Notes: generated from the letters alone by a model not told the origin. A stretch of 10,235 nt of DNA from Clostridiales bacterium UBA4362 (GCA_002393975.1 DGSM01000011.1:1-10235); one strand, 5' to 3'. Shown: positions 1 to 7,883, counted from the first letter of the stretch. Numbers and translations are program-made.

Positions 1-246
1 ATGGAAAAGAAATTTTTTGGCGGGGTATTTTGCACGGCATTGCTCTATACTATCCTTCTGATCTTTCAGGGGACAAGTTTCATTGCAATTTGCAGTTGCG
101 TTTTTGCAAACCTGGCGTGGGTACTCTTTATGCTCTGCAATTGGAGCACCCTCTCCCAAAAGGGTAAGACCCTTAGTATTCTCTTTATGATCCTGATGGA
201 CATCTGTTTCTTGCTGTTCATCTATTACAAAGTTTTGGCGCTGTAA
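1..246 (+). CDS. Small multi-pass membrane protein, unknown function
   Basis: An 81-residue protein that is almost entirely hydrophobic. Likely membrane segments lie near residues 8-25, 28-48 and 56-78, separated by a short polar loop around the SQKGK stretch at 52-56. I recognise no family and see no catalytic or binding motif. The ATG sits at the first base of the window, so its ribosome binding site is not visible and a longer N-terminus cannot be excluded. A terminator follows 33 bases after the TAA. Codon choice is much richer in G and C than in the genes after 1594 and resembles the gene at 683-1408, so these two probably share an origin. Confidence is good that it is a gene; no function can be given. 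Confidence 0.6.
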   Translation: MEKKFFGGVFCTALLYTILLIFQGTSFIAICSCVFANLAWVLFMLCNWSTLSQKGKTLSILFMILMDICFLLFIYYKVLAL

Positions 247-279
247 CGCCATTGTCTCTAGCTTGAGTTTCAATGTTTA

Positions 280-320
280 GGAGTCTGGTCCCCGCGGCCA
301 GGCTCCCTCTTTTTATTTTT
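280..320 (+). terminator. Intrinsic terminator after the small membrane protein gene
   Basis: GGAGTCTGG and what follows (280-290) pairs with 296-306, ending CCAGGCTCC, with G-T wobbles at 284/302 and 289/297 and a short C/G loop. A T-rich run follows to 320. The stem is GC-rich, unlike the AT-rich hairpins later in the window. Confidence 0.75.
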
Positions 321-327
321 ACTACAC

Positions 328-356
328 TTTACTTTTATAAAAAAGTGTGCTAATAT
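328..356 (+). promoter_or_regulatory. Promoter for tRNA-Leu
   Basis: TTTACT (328-333) serves as -35 and TAATAT (351-356) as -10, with a 17-base spacer. The predicted start near 363 lies about 11 bases before the mature tRNA 5' end, a normal arrangement for a lone tRNA gene. Confidence 0.65.
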
Positions 357-373
357 TTTTACGTGATATATTT

Positions 374-459
374 GCAGATGTGCTGGAATTGGTAGACGGA
401 ACAGACTCAAAATCTGTCGGGGTTTCCCCATGTGGGTTCAAGTCCCACCATCTGCACCA
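374..459 (+). tRNA. tRNA-Leu, anticodon CAA
   Basis: An 86-nt class II tRNA. The acceptor stem is GCAGATG (374-380) with CATCTGC (449-455), discriminator A456 and encoded CCA (457-459). The anticodon stem ACAGA/TCTGT (401-405/413-417) encloses the loop CTCAAAA, placing CAA at 408-410, which reads the Leu codon UUG. The long variable arm GGGG-TTT-CCCC (419-429) and the A discriminator are leucine identity features. The T arm is GTGGG TTCAAGT CCCAC (432-448). It has its own promoter and terminator, so it is expressed as a single gene between two GC-rich protein genes. No repeated copy of its 3' end, which would mark an attachment site, was seen in the window. Confidence 0.95.
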
Positions 460-466
460 AAAAAAG

Positions 467-498
467 CAGTAAGAAGATTATTCTTCTTACTGTTTTTT
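467..498 (+). terminator. Intrinsic terminator of the tRNA gene
   Basis: CAGTAAGAAGA (467-477) pairs perfectly with TCTTCTTACTG (482-492) around a 4-base loop and is followed by TTTTTT (493-498). An A-run before the stem means it could also stop transcription arriving from the right. Confidence 0.85.
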
Positions 499-534
499 AC
501 ATTTCAAACCTTTATTATGTTTTAATCAATATTA

Positions 535-563
535 TTGACATATTTTGTCATTTTTGGTATAAT
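535..563 (+). promoter_or_regulatory. Near-perfect promoter for the duplicated-domain gene
   Basis: Consensus TTGACA (535-540), a 17-base spacer, and consensus TATAAT (558-563) preceded by TG at 555-556, so it also has an extended -10. The predicted start near 570 leaves a leader of about 110 nt before the ATG at 683. The leader contains two small hairpins (CAAGC..GCTTG-like near 571-585 and AGTCT..AGACT near 612-625). This is the strongest promoter visible in the window. Confidence 0.85.
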
Positions 564-682
564 AATTATACAAGCTTTGTGCTTGTTTATATATATTTCC
601 TTTTTGTTCCAGTCTTTTTAGACTGTTCACATAGTAATAGTAAATCGCATCACGCATTCAGTAATGAAAGGAAGGTATAACT

Positions 683-1408
683 ATGACTTATTCTATGCAG
701 AACCTCATCGAAGACAGCATCCGGGTTTATCCTGGTATGATTGTTGTCTGGCCTCAGTTTGGTAAGGAAGAAACCCTCAATGTGATGGAACTCGTTCCGA
801 AGTTCAATGGCCACTATGCGGCAAATAACTCAACGGTCAGTTTCATTACAGGCGACAATTTTTATGTCACGCCCTATACCCGCAAGGCAATGAAAGTGTT
901 GAGGGACAGCGGATTTTGCGAGGCTAGCTTTTACGTTCCCTTCTCTAATTGGGATTACCCCAAGTTTGAGAAGACTCGTTGGGAGAGCCTCCGGGAAATG
1001 GCACAGAAGTCCTACGAAGAGGATTTCAAAGCTGACTGCTACCGCTATTGCGATGAGCATGGCATTGGAGCGATCAGCGAAGAAACCCTGAAGAGATGCT
1101 TCAAGATGCCCAGCACGGGTGTCCATGTAAAGCACCTGTACTTCGAGAACTGGTACTATCCGATCATCAATTCCTGCTGCCTTGACTCTTGGGGAGTCGA
1201 CAAAATCGGCCGCTACTGCACCAACAATGGTAAGGTAGTCTTCGTCTACCGCGATGGAGCAACTTATGTTGCCAAGGGTTACAAGATCCTTGACGAACTC
1301 CGTTCCGCCGGCTACAAAGAAGATGGCCTGTTCGTCCCCTTCTCCAATGGTGAAGTGATTCAGGACCCTGCTCTGAGGAGCATTTGGGAGGAACTCGGCA
1401 AGAACTAA
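683..1408 (+). CDS. Protein with an internally duplicated domain, unknown function
   Basis: A 241-residue soluble protein with no signal peptide or membrane segment. The ATG is supported by AAAGGAAGG at 667-675, about 7 bases upstream. I do not recognise the family. The protein holds two copies of a ~60-residue unit, near residues 45-106 and 178-239. Each runs through Tyr-x-x-Asn-Asn, a hydrophobic strand, a D/G turn, a helix ending L-R-x-x-G-(F/Y), then (F/Y)-V-P-F-S-N, and closes with an R-x-x-W-E-x-L-like helix. The two halves are joined by an acidic and Cys-containing linker (about 107-165). It is monocistronic, with its own promoter and a perfect terminator. It is near 50% G+C and favours codons such as CTC, CGC and GCC, unlike the genes from 1594 onward, which suggests transfer or a different source genome. 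Confidence 0.85.
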   Translation: MTYSMQNLIEDSIRVYPGMIVVWPQFGKEETLNVMELVPKFNGHYAANNSTVSFITGDNFYVTPYTRKAMKVLRDSGFCEASFYVPFSNWDYPKFEKTRWESLREMAQKSYEEDFKADCYRYCDEHGIGAISEETLKRCFKMPSTGVHVKHLYFENWYYPIINSCCLDSWGVDKIGRYCTNNGKVVFVYRDGATYVAKGYKILDELRSAGYKEDGLFVPFSNGEVIQDPALRSIWEELGKN

Positions 1409-1444
1409 GTGAATCCTACTAGGTTGGAACTCTCCTTCCTAGGG

Positions 1445-1481
1445 CAAAGGAGCCAGGTAAAACTGGCTCCTTTGTTTTTTT
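1445..1481 (+). terminator. Strong intrinsic terminator of the duplicated-domain gene
   Basis: CAAAGGAGCCAG (1445-1456) and CTGGCTCCTTTG (1463-1474) form a perfect 12-bp stem with a 6-base loop, followed by seven Ts. On the other strand no U-run follows, so it does not terminate the converging GH30 gene. From 1482 to 1593 there is only AT-rich DNA with short TTAATTA repeats and no convincing GH30 terminator. Confidence 0.9.
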
Positions 1482-1593
1482 ATTGTTTTTTATTATTTAT
1501 TTTATTTAAATAATTTTAAACTATTTTTGTATTCTCTATATAATTAATTATTAATTATTAATTTTCTATTATTTATTATTTTAATTATCATCT

Positions 1594-2943
1594 TTATTCA
1601 CAATAAGTAATTATAGAATGTTTTTCGATAACATCATAAACTAGCTTATTTCCTATTTTTATACTTATTTGTTCATTATTATTTGTATTATTGCAAATCG
1701 TAATAATTGTCTTATTATTATTTTTACATGTTGCAACGAGTAATTTATCATCTTTTAATTTATTTTCGATAATAATAGATCCTGGTTCGAAATACTTAGA
1801 TATATGACCTAGATAATAATAAATTGGAGTTAATTTATAATGATTGTTTTCATCTAATATAATTGGGCTTTTACAAAAGTTTCTTTTATCAGTTGGTCCT
1901 CCTTTATAATCTAAAAAGATATTCCAATCTATATATCCATTTCCCCCATTATTAATATCTTTAATAATATCATCTATATAAATTTCACCATCATTTATCC
2001 ATCCAATTTCATCATATGGAGAAAAGCCACAACATCCTTCTGTATGAATCATCATAATGTCTTTAAACTCTTCTCTAGTCTTTTTTACTTGTTCTGGATG
2101 TGGTCCAGTATAATAATGATATCCTATTCCTGCTATATATGGATTCTTTTGAATTAAGAATTTAGCAACTTCACTTAATCTTTCTTTATTATGATCCCAT
2201 ACTAATAACTTAGTATCTAATTTATACTTTTCCATTTTTGGAATCATATAATTATAAATAAAGTTTTTTTGTTGATCTAAAGAAAAAATACAAGATTCCC
2301 AAATTTGTCTTGCCTCCGGTTCATTTTGTATAGTTAAATATTTGATATTAATTCCTTCATCATTGTATGCTTTAATAAATCTCGTTAAATACTCTGAATA
2401 TAAATCATAATACTTTTTTCTTAGATGTCCTCCAAATATTAATAACCAATTGGTCTTCATAAATCTAGGAGGAGACCATGGACTTGCTACAAAATCTAAC
2501 TTCTTCTTTTTTTGAATTTCTTTTATATTTGGAATAATACTTTGTCTATCATGGTCTATTGAGAAGTCTCTTAAATCTCTCTTTTTAGCTAATTGATATT
2601 TCTTTAAGCAAAAGTCATTACTTGCTATAGCAACTCTTCCTAAATTATAGTTTAGGCCAGCTTTACTATAATATGCATTGATAAAATCTTGCTTTTCTTC
2701 TTCAGATAGTTTATCCATATTATAGGAACTTGCTTCAGTAACAGCTCCACCCATACCAATCCATGATTGTTTTTCTTTATTTGGAAAGACTTCAATAGTA
2801 ACTATTTTACTGTTTTCATTATCACTTTTACTATTAGCTTTGCTATCTATATTGTTATTCTTTTTATTATTGTTTTGGGAGAAATCAATTTTTGATTTCT
2901 CCCATCTTTTGTTTTTATTAATATTAGTTTCAATTTTAATCAT
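1594..2943 (-). CDS. Glycoside hydrolase family 30 enzyme (glucosylceramidase-like)
   Basis: A 449-residue GH30 enzyme, a retaining beta-glycosidase with a (beta/alpha)8 barrel and a side beta-sandwich. Landmarks are GMGGAVTEAS (63-72), SPWSPPRFMKT (154-164), the acid/base in IQNEPE (E208) and the nucleophile in HTEG (E302). The C-terminal sandwich occupies roughly 380-449. The family acts on glucosylceramides, beta-1,6-glucans and related substrates; the exact substrate cannot be told here. There is no signal peptide or membrane segment, so it is probably cytoplasmic and acts on imported or small glycosides. Residues 5-46 are Asn/Lys/Ser-rich and unlike a normal GH30 N-terminus, and they are encoded over a perfect 13-bp inverted repeat. 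The ATG lies 9 bases after the CTP synthase stop, and AGTAGGA overlapping that stop is the likely ribosome binding site, so translation is probably coupled. Confidence 0.88.
   Translation of the reverse strand: MIKIETNINKNKRWEKSKIDFSQNNNKKNNNIDSKANSKSDNENSKIVTIEVFPNKEKQSWIGMGGAVTEASSYNMDKLSEEEKQDFINAYYSKAGLNYNLGRVAIASNDFCLKKYQLAKKRDLRDFSIDHDRQSIIPNIKEIQKKKKLDFVASPWSPPRFMKTNWLLIFGGHLRKKYYDLYSEYLTRFIKAYNDEGINIKYLTIQNEPEARQIWESCIFSLDQQKNFIYNYMIPKMEKYKLDTKLLVWDHNKERLSEVAKFLIQKNPYIAGIGYHYYTGPHPEQVKKTREEFKDIMMIHTEGCCGFSPYDEIGWINDGEIYIDDIIKDINNGGNGYIDWNIFLDYKGGPTDKRNFCKSPIILDENNHYKLTPIYYYLGHISKYFEPGSIIIENKLKDDKLLVATCKNNNKTIITICNNTNNNEQISIKIGNKLVYDVIEKHSIITYCE
2876..2904. repeat. Perfect 13-bp inverted repeat inside the GH30 coding start
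   Basis: TGGGAGAAATCAA (2876-2888) and TTGATTTCTCCCA (2892-2904) are exact complements around a 3-base TTT spacer. In the GH30 mRNA the hairpin begins about 39 nt after the start codon. On the coding strand it is followed by A-rich sequence and is not a terminator. On the + strand it is followed by TCTTTTGTTTTT and could stop antisense transcription. Confidence 0.8.
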
Positions 2944-2952
2944 AGATTATTC

Positions 2953-4578
2953 CTACTTTTCTCTATACTCCTTTGCGGCTTTAATTAATCCTACAAACAA
3001 AGGTGCTGGTCTATCAGGTCTAGATTTAAATTCTGGATGAAATTGTGAACCCACAAAATATGGATGATCTTTTATTTCTATCATTTCAACTAATAGATTA
3101 TCTGGTGAAGTTCCTATAATAGACATCCCAGCTTTTTCAACTTGTTCCCTATAATCATTATTAAATTCGTATCTATGTCTATGTCTTTCGCTTATTTCAG
3201 TACTTTTATACAGTCTATAGGTATTACTATTTTTATTTAGTATACATGGATAAGCTCCTAACCTCATAGTACCACCTTTTTTTGTTATATTCTTTTGTGA
3301 TTCCATAATGTGAATTACTGGTTTTTTGCACTTTTCGTCAAACTCTAATGAATTAGCATCTTTAAGATTTAATACATCTCTAGCAAATTCAATTACTGCT
3401 AGTTGCATTCCTAGACAAATTCCTAAGAAGGGAACTTTGTTTTCTCTAGCATATTTTATTGCTTGAATTTTCCCTTCAATTCCTCTATTTCCAAATCCAC
3501 CTGGTACTATTATTCCATCATAATTATTCAAAATGGTTTTAGCATTTTTAGATTCTAACAATTCAGAATCTACAAAGCCAATTTTTACATCTACTTTATT
3601 TGCATATCCTGCATGCTTTATGCTCTCTACTACCGAAAGATAAGCATCTTCTAATGAAACGTATTTACCAACTATAGCAATGTTTATTTTCTTTTCTTCA
3701 TTACCTTTATATTCTTCATCTATTTTTTTGAAGGTCTTAATCATCTTTTCCCATTGTTTGTTTTGTGCTTCTTTTCTTCTTAAATGTAAATGTTCACAAG
3801 CACATAATGCCAATCCTTCTTTTTCAAGCATTAATGGCACTTCATAGAGATTTGATGCAGTCATATTTTGAATAACATTTTCTTTTCTTACATTACAAAA
3901 TAGCGCTATTTTATTTTTTATTCCTTCTGGTATTTCAACCTCAGTACGACAAACTAAAATATCAGGTTTAATTCCAATTGATTGTAATTCTTTTACAGAG
4001 TGCTGTGTTGGTTTAGATTTAAGTTCATTTGAACCAGAAATAAAGGGTAATAATGTAACATGTATATATAAAACATCTTCTTCCTTATTTTCAAGTCCTA
4101 TTTGCCTTATTGCTTCTAAGAATGGAAGAGATTCAATATCTCCAACTGTACCACCTATTTCTGTAATTACCACATCTGCATTTTTGCCTAATCTATATAC
4201 TTTGTCTTTAATTGCATCTGTTATATGAGGAATTACTTGAACAGTCTTTCCTAAAAAATCTCCTCTTCTTTCTTTTTCAATAACTTCGCTATATATTTTT
4301 CCTGTTGTTATAGAAGAATATCCATTTAAATTTTCATCTGTAAATCTTTCATAGTGTCCCATATCCAAATCGGTTTCTGCTCCATCATCTGTCACAAAAA
4401 CTTCGCCATGTTCACATGGGTTCATAGTTCCTGGATCCACGTTAATATAAGGATCCATTTTTTGATTTGCTACTTTATAGCCTCTATTCTTTAGTAATCT
4501 TCCAAGAGATGCTGCAGTAATTCCTTTTCCCAGTCCTGATACGACTCCTCCTGTAACAAAAATATATTTTGTTTTCAT
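2953..4578 (-). CDS. pyrG: CTP synthase (glutamine-hydrolysing)
   Basis: A 541-residue enzyme of normal length that makes CTP from UTP, ATP and glutamine in the cytoplasm. The N-terminal synthetase domain (about 1-270) has the ATP-binding loop GGVVSGLGKG (10-19), the KMDPYINVDPGTM segment (40-52), and GEVFVTDDGAETDLD followed by GHYERF. The C-terminal glutaminase domain (about 298-538) has GICLGMQ with nucleophile C388, and FHPEF supplying H514 and E516, so the triad is intact. The ATG is preceded by AAAGGAGGTG at about 6 bases, the strongest ribosome binding site in the operon. It lies 37 bases after the DUF1846 gene and 9 before the GH30 gene. No CTP-responsive leader or attenuator is visible in the short gap before it. 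Confidence 0.98.
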   Translation of the reverse strand: MKTKYIFVTGGVVSGLGKGITAASLGRLLKNRGYKVANQKMDPYINVDPGTMNPCEHGEVFVTDDGAETDLDMGHYERFTDENLNGYSSITTGKIYSEVIEKERRGDFLGKTVQVIPHITDAIKDKVYRLGKNADVVITEIGGTVGDIESLPFLEAIRQIGLENKEEDVLYIHVTLLPFISGSNELKSKPTQHSVKELQSIGIKPDILVCRTEVEIPEGIKNKIALFCNVRKENVIQNMTASNLYEVPLMLEKEGLALCACEHLHLRRKEAQNKQWEKMIKTFKKIDEEYKGNEEKKINIAIVGKYVSLEDAYLSVVESIKHAGYANKVDVKIGFVDSELLESKNAKTILNNYDGIIVPGGFGNRGIEGKIQAIKYARENKVPFLGICLGMQLAVIEFARDVLNLKDANSLEFDEKCKKPVIHIMESQKNITKKGGTMRLGAYPCILNKNSNTYRLYKSTEISERHRHRYEFNNDYREQVEKAGMSIIGTSPDNLLVEMIEIKDHPYFVGSQFHPEFKSRPDRPAPLFVGLIKAAKEYREK

Positions 4579-4615
4579 TACACACCTCCTTTACTAAATA
4601 TAGAAAATATTAAAC

Positions 4616-6076
4616 TTACATCTTTGCATCACAGGTAACATTTATTCCCATATTTTTTAAAGCTACTAATTCTGATTTAGAAATAATATATGTTACATGT
4701 GCTTCACATCCTCTTAAATTCTCTAGCTCATTTATAGCCTTTTCAATTATTGGATTTGTTATTGAACAAACGCTTAATGCTATTAATACTTCTGATAAAT
4801 CTAAATAATATAAAGTCTTATAAGAAGTTTCTTTTTTTACTTTATAAATAGAATTTAGAACTGCTGGTGATAATAGGTATTCTTCATCAGGAATACCAGT
4901 TATCTCTTTAATAGCATTTAAAAAGGCTGCGCTAGTAGCACTTAAAAGTTCTGTTTCTTTTCCTGTAATAACTTTTCCATTATTAAGTTGTATTGCCATT
5001 ATATTTGTATTCTTTTTCTTGGCAGTTTTATTAGCAACATAAGCAACTTCTCTATCTAGAGGACTTAATTCTAATTTGTCCATTAAAGATTTTGCTATAT
5101 CTAATGTTGCTTCATCACATAGATTTTGAGTATAATCACTTCTTATATTGTAATATCTTCTAATTATTTCCTCTTTTGCAGCTTGTTCAACTATCTTTTC
5201 ATCTACAATACAATCTTTAATCATATTAACACCCATGTCAGTAGGCGATTTGTATATTTCTTTTCCTGTTATTTTATAAATAATATTTTTTAATATTGGA
5301 AAATTTGAAACATCTCTATTATAGTTAACAGCATATTCTCCATATGCTTCCATATGGAATGGATCAATCATATTAACATCTTTTAGGTCAGCTGTTGCTG
5401 CTTCATATGCAATATTTACTGGATTTAAAAGACTTAAATTCCAAACTGGGAATGTCTCAAATTTAGCATAACCAGCATTAACACCTCTTTTATACTCATG
5501 ATACAATTGAGAAAGACAAGTTCCTAACTTTCCGCTATTAGGCCCAGGTGCAGTTACTACAACTAATTTTTTAGTAGTTTCAATATAAGGATTTTTTCCA
5601 TAGCCTTCATCACTAACTATAGTTGCAATATCATCTGGATATCCTTTAGTAGGTCTATGAATATACATCTTAATCTTTCTGTCTTCTAACATCTTTTTAA
5701 GATGAGAAATATTATCTTCATCATGATACATAGTAACTACTACACTATTAATATTTATATCTAGGCCTTTTAACTTTTCTATTAATCTTATTAATTCTAA
5801 TTCATAGCTTATACCATAGTCAGCTCTTATTTTATTTTGAGATATAGCAGCAGCATTTATGCAAAAAATAACTTCCATATCATTTTTAAACATTTTAAGC
5901 ATTCTAATTTTATTATCAGGTCTAAATCCTGGAAGAACTCTAGAAGCATGATAATCATCAAATATTTTTCCACCAAATTCCAAATATAATTTGTTGTCAA
6001 ACATTTTGATTCTTTCTTTTATTTTCTTGCTTTGTATTTCTAAATATTTATCACTATCAAATCCTATTTTGTCCAT
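4616..6076 (-). CDS. DUF1846 family protein, unknown function
   Basis: A 486-residue cytoplasmic protein, full length for the DUF1846 family (usually about 490-500 residues), which is common in Firmicutes and has no established function. Visible landmarks are MDKIGFDSDKYLE at the start, EFGGKIFDDYHASRVLPGF (33-51), a Gly-rich APGPNSGKL loop (176-184) after a hydrophobic strand, which looks like a phosphate- or nucleotide-binding loop, and an Ala-rich, largely helical C-terminal half. No signal peptide or membrane segment is seen. The ATG is 9 bases after the lysozyme stop. Its ribosome binding site, TAGGAGAG, uses the TAG stop codon of that gene, implying coupled translation. The family call is from recognised sequence features; the nucleotide-binding role is inference. 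Confidence 0.88.
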   Translation of the reverse strand: MDKIGFDSDKYLEIQSKKIKERIKMFDNKLYLEFGGKIFDDYHASRVLPGFRPDNKIRMLKMFKNDMEVIFCINAAAISQNKIRADYGISYELELIRLIEKLKGLDININSVVVTMYHDEDNISHLKKMLEDRKIKMYIHRPTKGYPDDIATIVSDEGYGKNPYIETTKKLVVVTAPGPNSGKLGTCLSQLYHEYKRGVNAGYAKFETFPVWNLSLLNPVNIAYEAATADLKDVNMIDPFHMEAYGEYAVNYNRDVSNFPILKNIIYKITGKEIYKSPTDMGVNMIKDCIVDEKIVEQAAKEEIIRRYYNIRSDYTQNLCDEATLDIAKSLMDKLELSPLDREVAYVANKTAKKKNTNIMAIQLNNGKVITGKETELLSATSAAFLNAIKEITGIPDEEYLLSPAVLNSIYKVKKETSYKTLYYLDLSEVLIALSVCSITNPIIEKAINELENLRGCEAHVTYIISKSELVALKNMGINVTCDAKM

Positions 6077-6085
6077 TTTTCTCTC

Positions 6086-7414
6086 CTAGTATTTATTAAT
6101 ATAAAGGATATTTAAATCTACATCCCCATTTACTCCATCAATTCTTCCTTTGCTTGAATATTGCCACATATAATACTTGCCCATATAATTAGTTTTCTCT
6201 ACATAGCTAGCAATCCATACATTTTTTACATATTCATCTAGCCATACTCTATTCATATAATTTGTACTACTATATAAAGCACCTTCAAATCCAGCATTTT
6301 CAACTTCAGTGTTGAATACTTGAGCCATATGATTCATATCATATAAACTTATTCCAAGTTCACTAAATTTATCCCAACTTTCCCAATCAAAACAAATTGG
6401 AAGCTCAGTTTTCGTAATCCCATAATTCTTAATTTTCTCTATTGTCCATTTTGCTTGTTGTTTAGCTTCTTCTGTAGTCTTAGCATATGAATAAAAATAG
6501 AATCCCAAATCTATTCCTTGAGCTCTTGCTCCTTGAATATTATTATCAAAATAAGAATCTTCTTCTATTCCTTTGTCAAAACCTTTTTGGTATCCAACTC
6601 TTATAATAGCAAAGTCACATCCTGCTTCTTTAACTTTAGCCCAATCTACATTTCCTTGGAAATAAGAAACATCTATTCCAAGTTTAGTATTATCATTTTT
6701 ATATAATTGCACATCATCTTTAAACTTTCTAGTAGGAGTATTATCATTTTCATTTGCATTTTCTGTAGTTGAAGTCCTTCTTGTAGATGAAGGATTAATT
6801 ATATGTAAAGTAAAGCTAAAATTATTAACATTATTACTTTTATCAGTTACTCTATATACTAAATTATAATCCCCTACAGTTTTATAATCGTAGTCTCCAA
6901 CGATTTCACGTTTAGGATTTGGATCACATAAATCGCCACTAAAGAAATTTTGATTTAAATCCACTTCATGATCTTTAAAATATGTAATACTAGTACTTCC
7001 TAAAACTTTTGGCTTTACAGTATCTACTACATTTATCTTGAAAGTGTCTGTTTTTCTTTTATTCTTAGGAGTTAAATAATTAAATACTACATCTTGTTCT
7101 CCAAGCTTAGTTGTATCCACTTGGAAGTCATATTCTAAAGTTCCTTCCATCTTTTCGATAAAATCAGATACATTTCTCTTTGCTAAGAATTCAACATTTA
7201 AATTTTGTTTATATTCGATATTTGACTTACTTTGAGCCGAATTTTTTATTCTATTAACCAATGCCCAAACAGAAAAGGCAATTATAGCGAGAACTATAAC
7301 TGCCTTAATTCTATTCATGAGAATTCTTTTATCAATCTTGTTTTTAGTGTCAGATGTAGTATTAGTATCTACATATCTATAATAATTATCATCATTATTT
7401 ATTTTCTTTCCCAT
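6086..7414 (-). CDS. Membrane-anchored GH25 lysozyme with Ig-like domain
   Basis: A 442-residue envelope enzyme predicted to cut the MurNAc-GlcNAc bond of peptidoglycan. A short charged cytoplasmic N-terminus precedes one membrane segment (about 36-53), which likely acts as an uncleaved anchor. Residues about 75-207 resemble bacterial Ig-like/DUF5011 repeats, with V-D-T-x-x-P at 130-134 and a Y-x-V-x-D-x-x-N-N end. A Thr/Asn/Ser linker (209-232) leads to the GH25 barrel (243-442). Catalytic-site motifs are GIDVSYFQG (D248), FDWE (D343, E345), WIASY and DGVNGDVDLN (D431/D433), so it looks active. The ATG overlaps the end of the dCMP deaminase gene by 20 bases. GTGGAG upstream is a rather distant ribosome binding site, and an alternative start at Met33 would still keep the membrane anchor. 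Confidence 0.93.
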   Translation of the reverse strand: MGKKINNDDNYYRYVDTNTTSDTKNKIDKRILMNRIKAVIVLAIIAFSVWALVNRIKNSAQSKSNIEYKQNLNVEFLAKRNVSDFIEKMEGTLEYDFQVDTTKLGEQDVVFNYLTPKNKRKTDTFKINVVDTVKPKVLGSTSITYFKDHEVDLNQNFFSGDLCDPNPKREIVGDYDYKTVGDYNLVYRVTDKSNNVNNFSFTLHIINPSSTRRTSTTENANENDNTPTRKFKDDVQLYKNDNTKLGIDVSYFQGNVDWAKVKEAGCDFAIIRVGYQKGFDKGIEEDSYFDNNIQGARAQGIDLGFYFYSYAKTTEEAKQQAKWTIEKIKNYGITKTELPICFDWESWDKFSELGISLYDMNHMAQVFNTEVENAGFEGALYSSTNYMNRVWLDEYVKNVWIASYVEKTNYMGKYYMWQYSSKGRIDGVNGDVDLNILYINKY

Positions 7415-7856
7415 ATAAATCTATATCTCCACTTTTATTAACTACTCTTCCAACAGCTGCATTTTTTAGCATGTTAGCACAAATATTGCAAGGAACTGGA
7501 TTTAAGTCTTCTTCAAAAGTATATTTTCCATTATTTTCTATAACTTGCTCGCAAGCAAGATATACTGTTGATCCAATAAGTTTGCTTCTTTCAGTTGCAA
7601 TTAATGCATTTTGTTCAGCATGTACTGAATTACAATTTTCATATCCATGATATCTTTCAGCTCCTGCTCTTTTACATACACCAGTATCACAACAATTATC
7701 TTCTCCTCTTGGATTTCCACAATAACCAGTTGCAATAATAATATCATCTTTAACAATTACACATCCATAATGTCTACGTAAACAAGTACTTCTTTTGCTT
7801 ACAACTTTAGCAATCTCAAGGTAGTATTCATCTTTGCTTATTCTTTTATATCCCAT
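7395..7856 (-). CDS. comEB: Deoxycytidylate (dCMP) deaminase, ComEB-type
   Basis: A 153-residue zinc enzyme that converts dCMP to dUMP, the precursor of dTMP. The zinc and catalytic residues are present: H79-A-E81 in VHAEQNAL, and C123/C126 in PCNICANM. GCVIVKDDIIIATGYCGNPRG-like sequence (31-51) and the CCDTGVC segment (55-61) match the dCMP deaminase branch rather than cytidine deaminase or ribD. The ATG has AAGGAGA about 6-7 bases upstream and lies close behind a promoter, so this is the first gene of the operon that continues through lysozyme, DUF1846, pyrG and GH30. Its 3' end overlaps the lysozyme start. No competence gene is nearby, so a nucleotide-supply role is more likely than one in DNA uptake. 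Confidence 0.95.
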   Translation of the reverse strand: MGYKRISKDEYYLEIAKVVSKRSTCLRRHYGCVIVKDDIIIATGYCGNPRGEDNCCDTGVCKRAGAERYHGYENCNSVHAEQNALIATERSKLIGSTVYLACEQVIENNGKYTFEEDLNPVPCNICANMLKNAAVGRVVNKSGDIDLYGKENK

Positions 7857-7883
7857 AAGTAATCTCCTTAATTTATATTTGAG

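Noticed and set aside
432..680. An 82-codon + strand frame.
   Set aside because: It begins inside the tRNA, crosses the tRNA terminator and the consensus promoter, and has no ribosome binding site.
830..1135. A 101-codon - strand frame opposite the duplicated-domain gene.
   Set aside because: The + strand gene has a promoter, ribosome binding site, internal protein repeat and terminator; the antisense frame is a shadow.
1535..1575. An AT-only TTAATTA repeat as the terminator of the GH30 gene.
   Set aside because: The possible stem has no G-C pairs and no clear U-run, so it cannot be supported.
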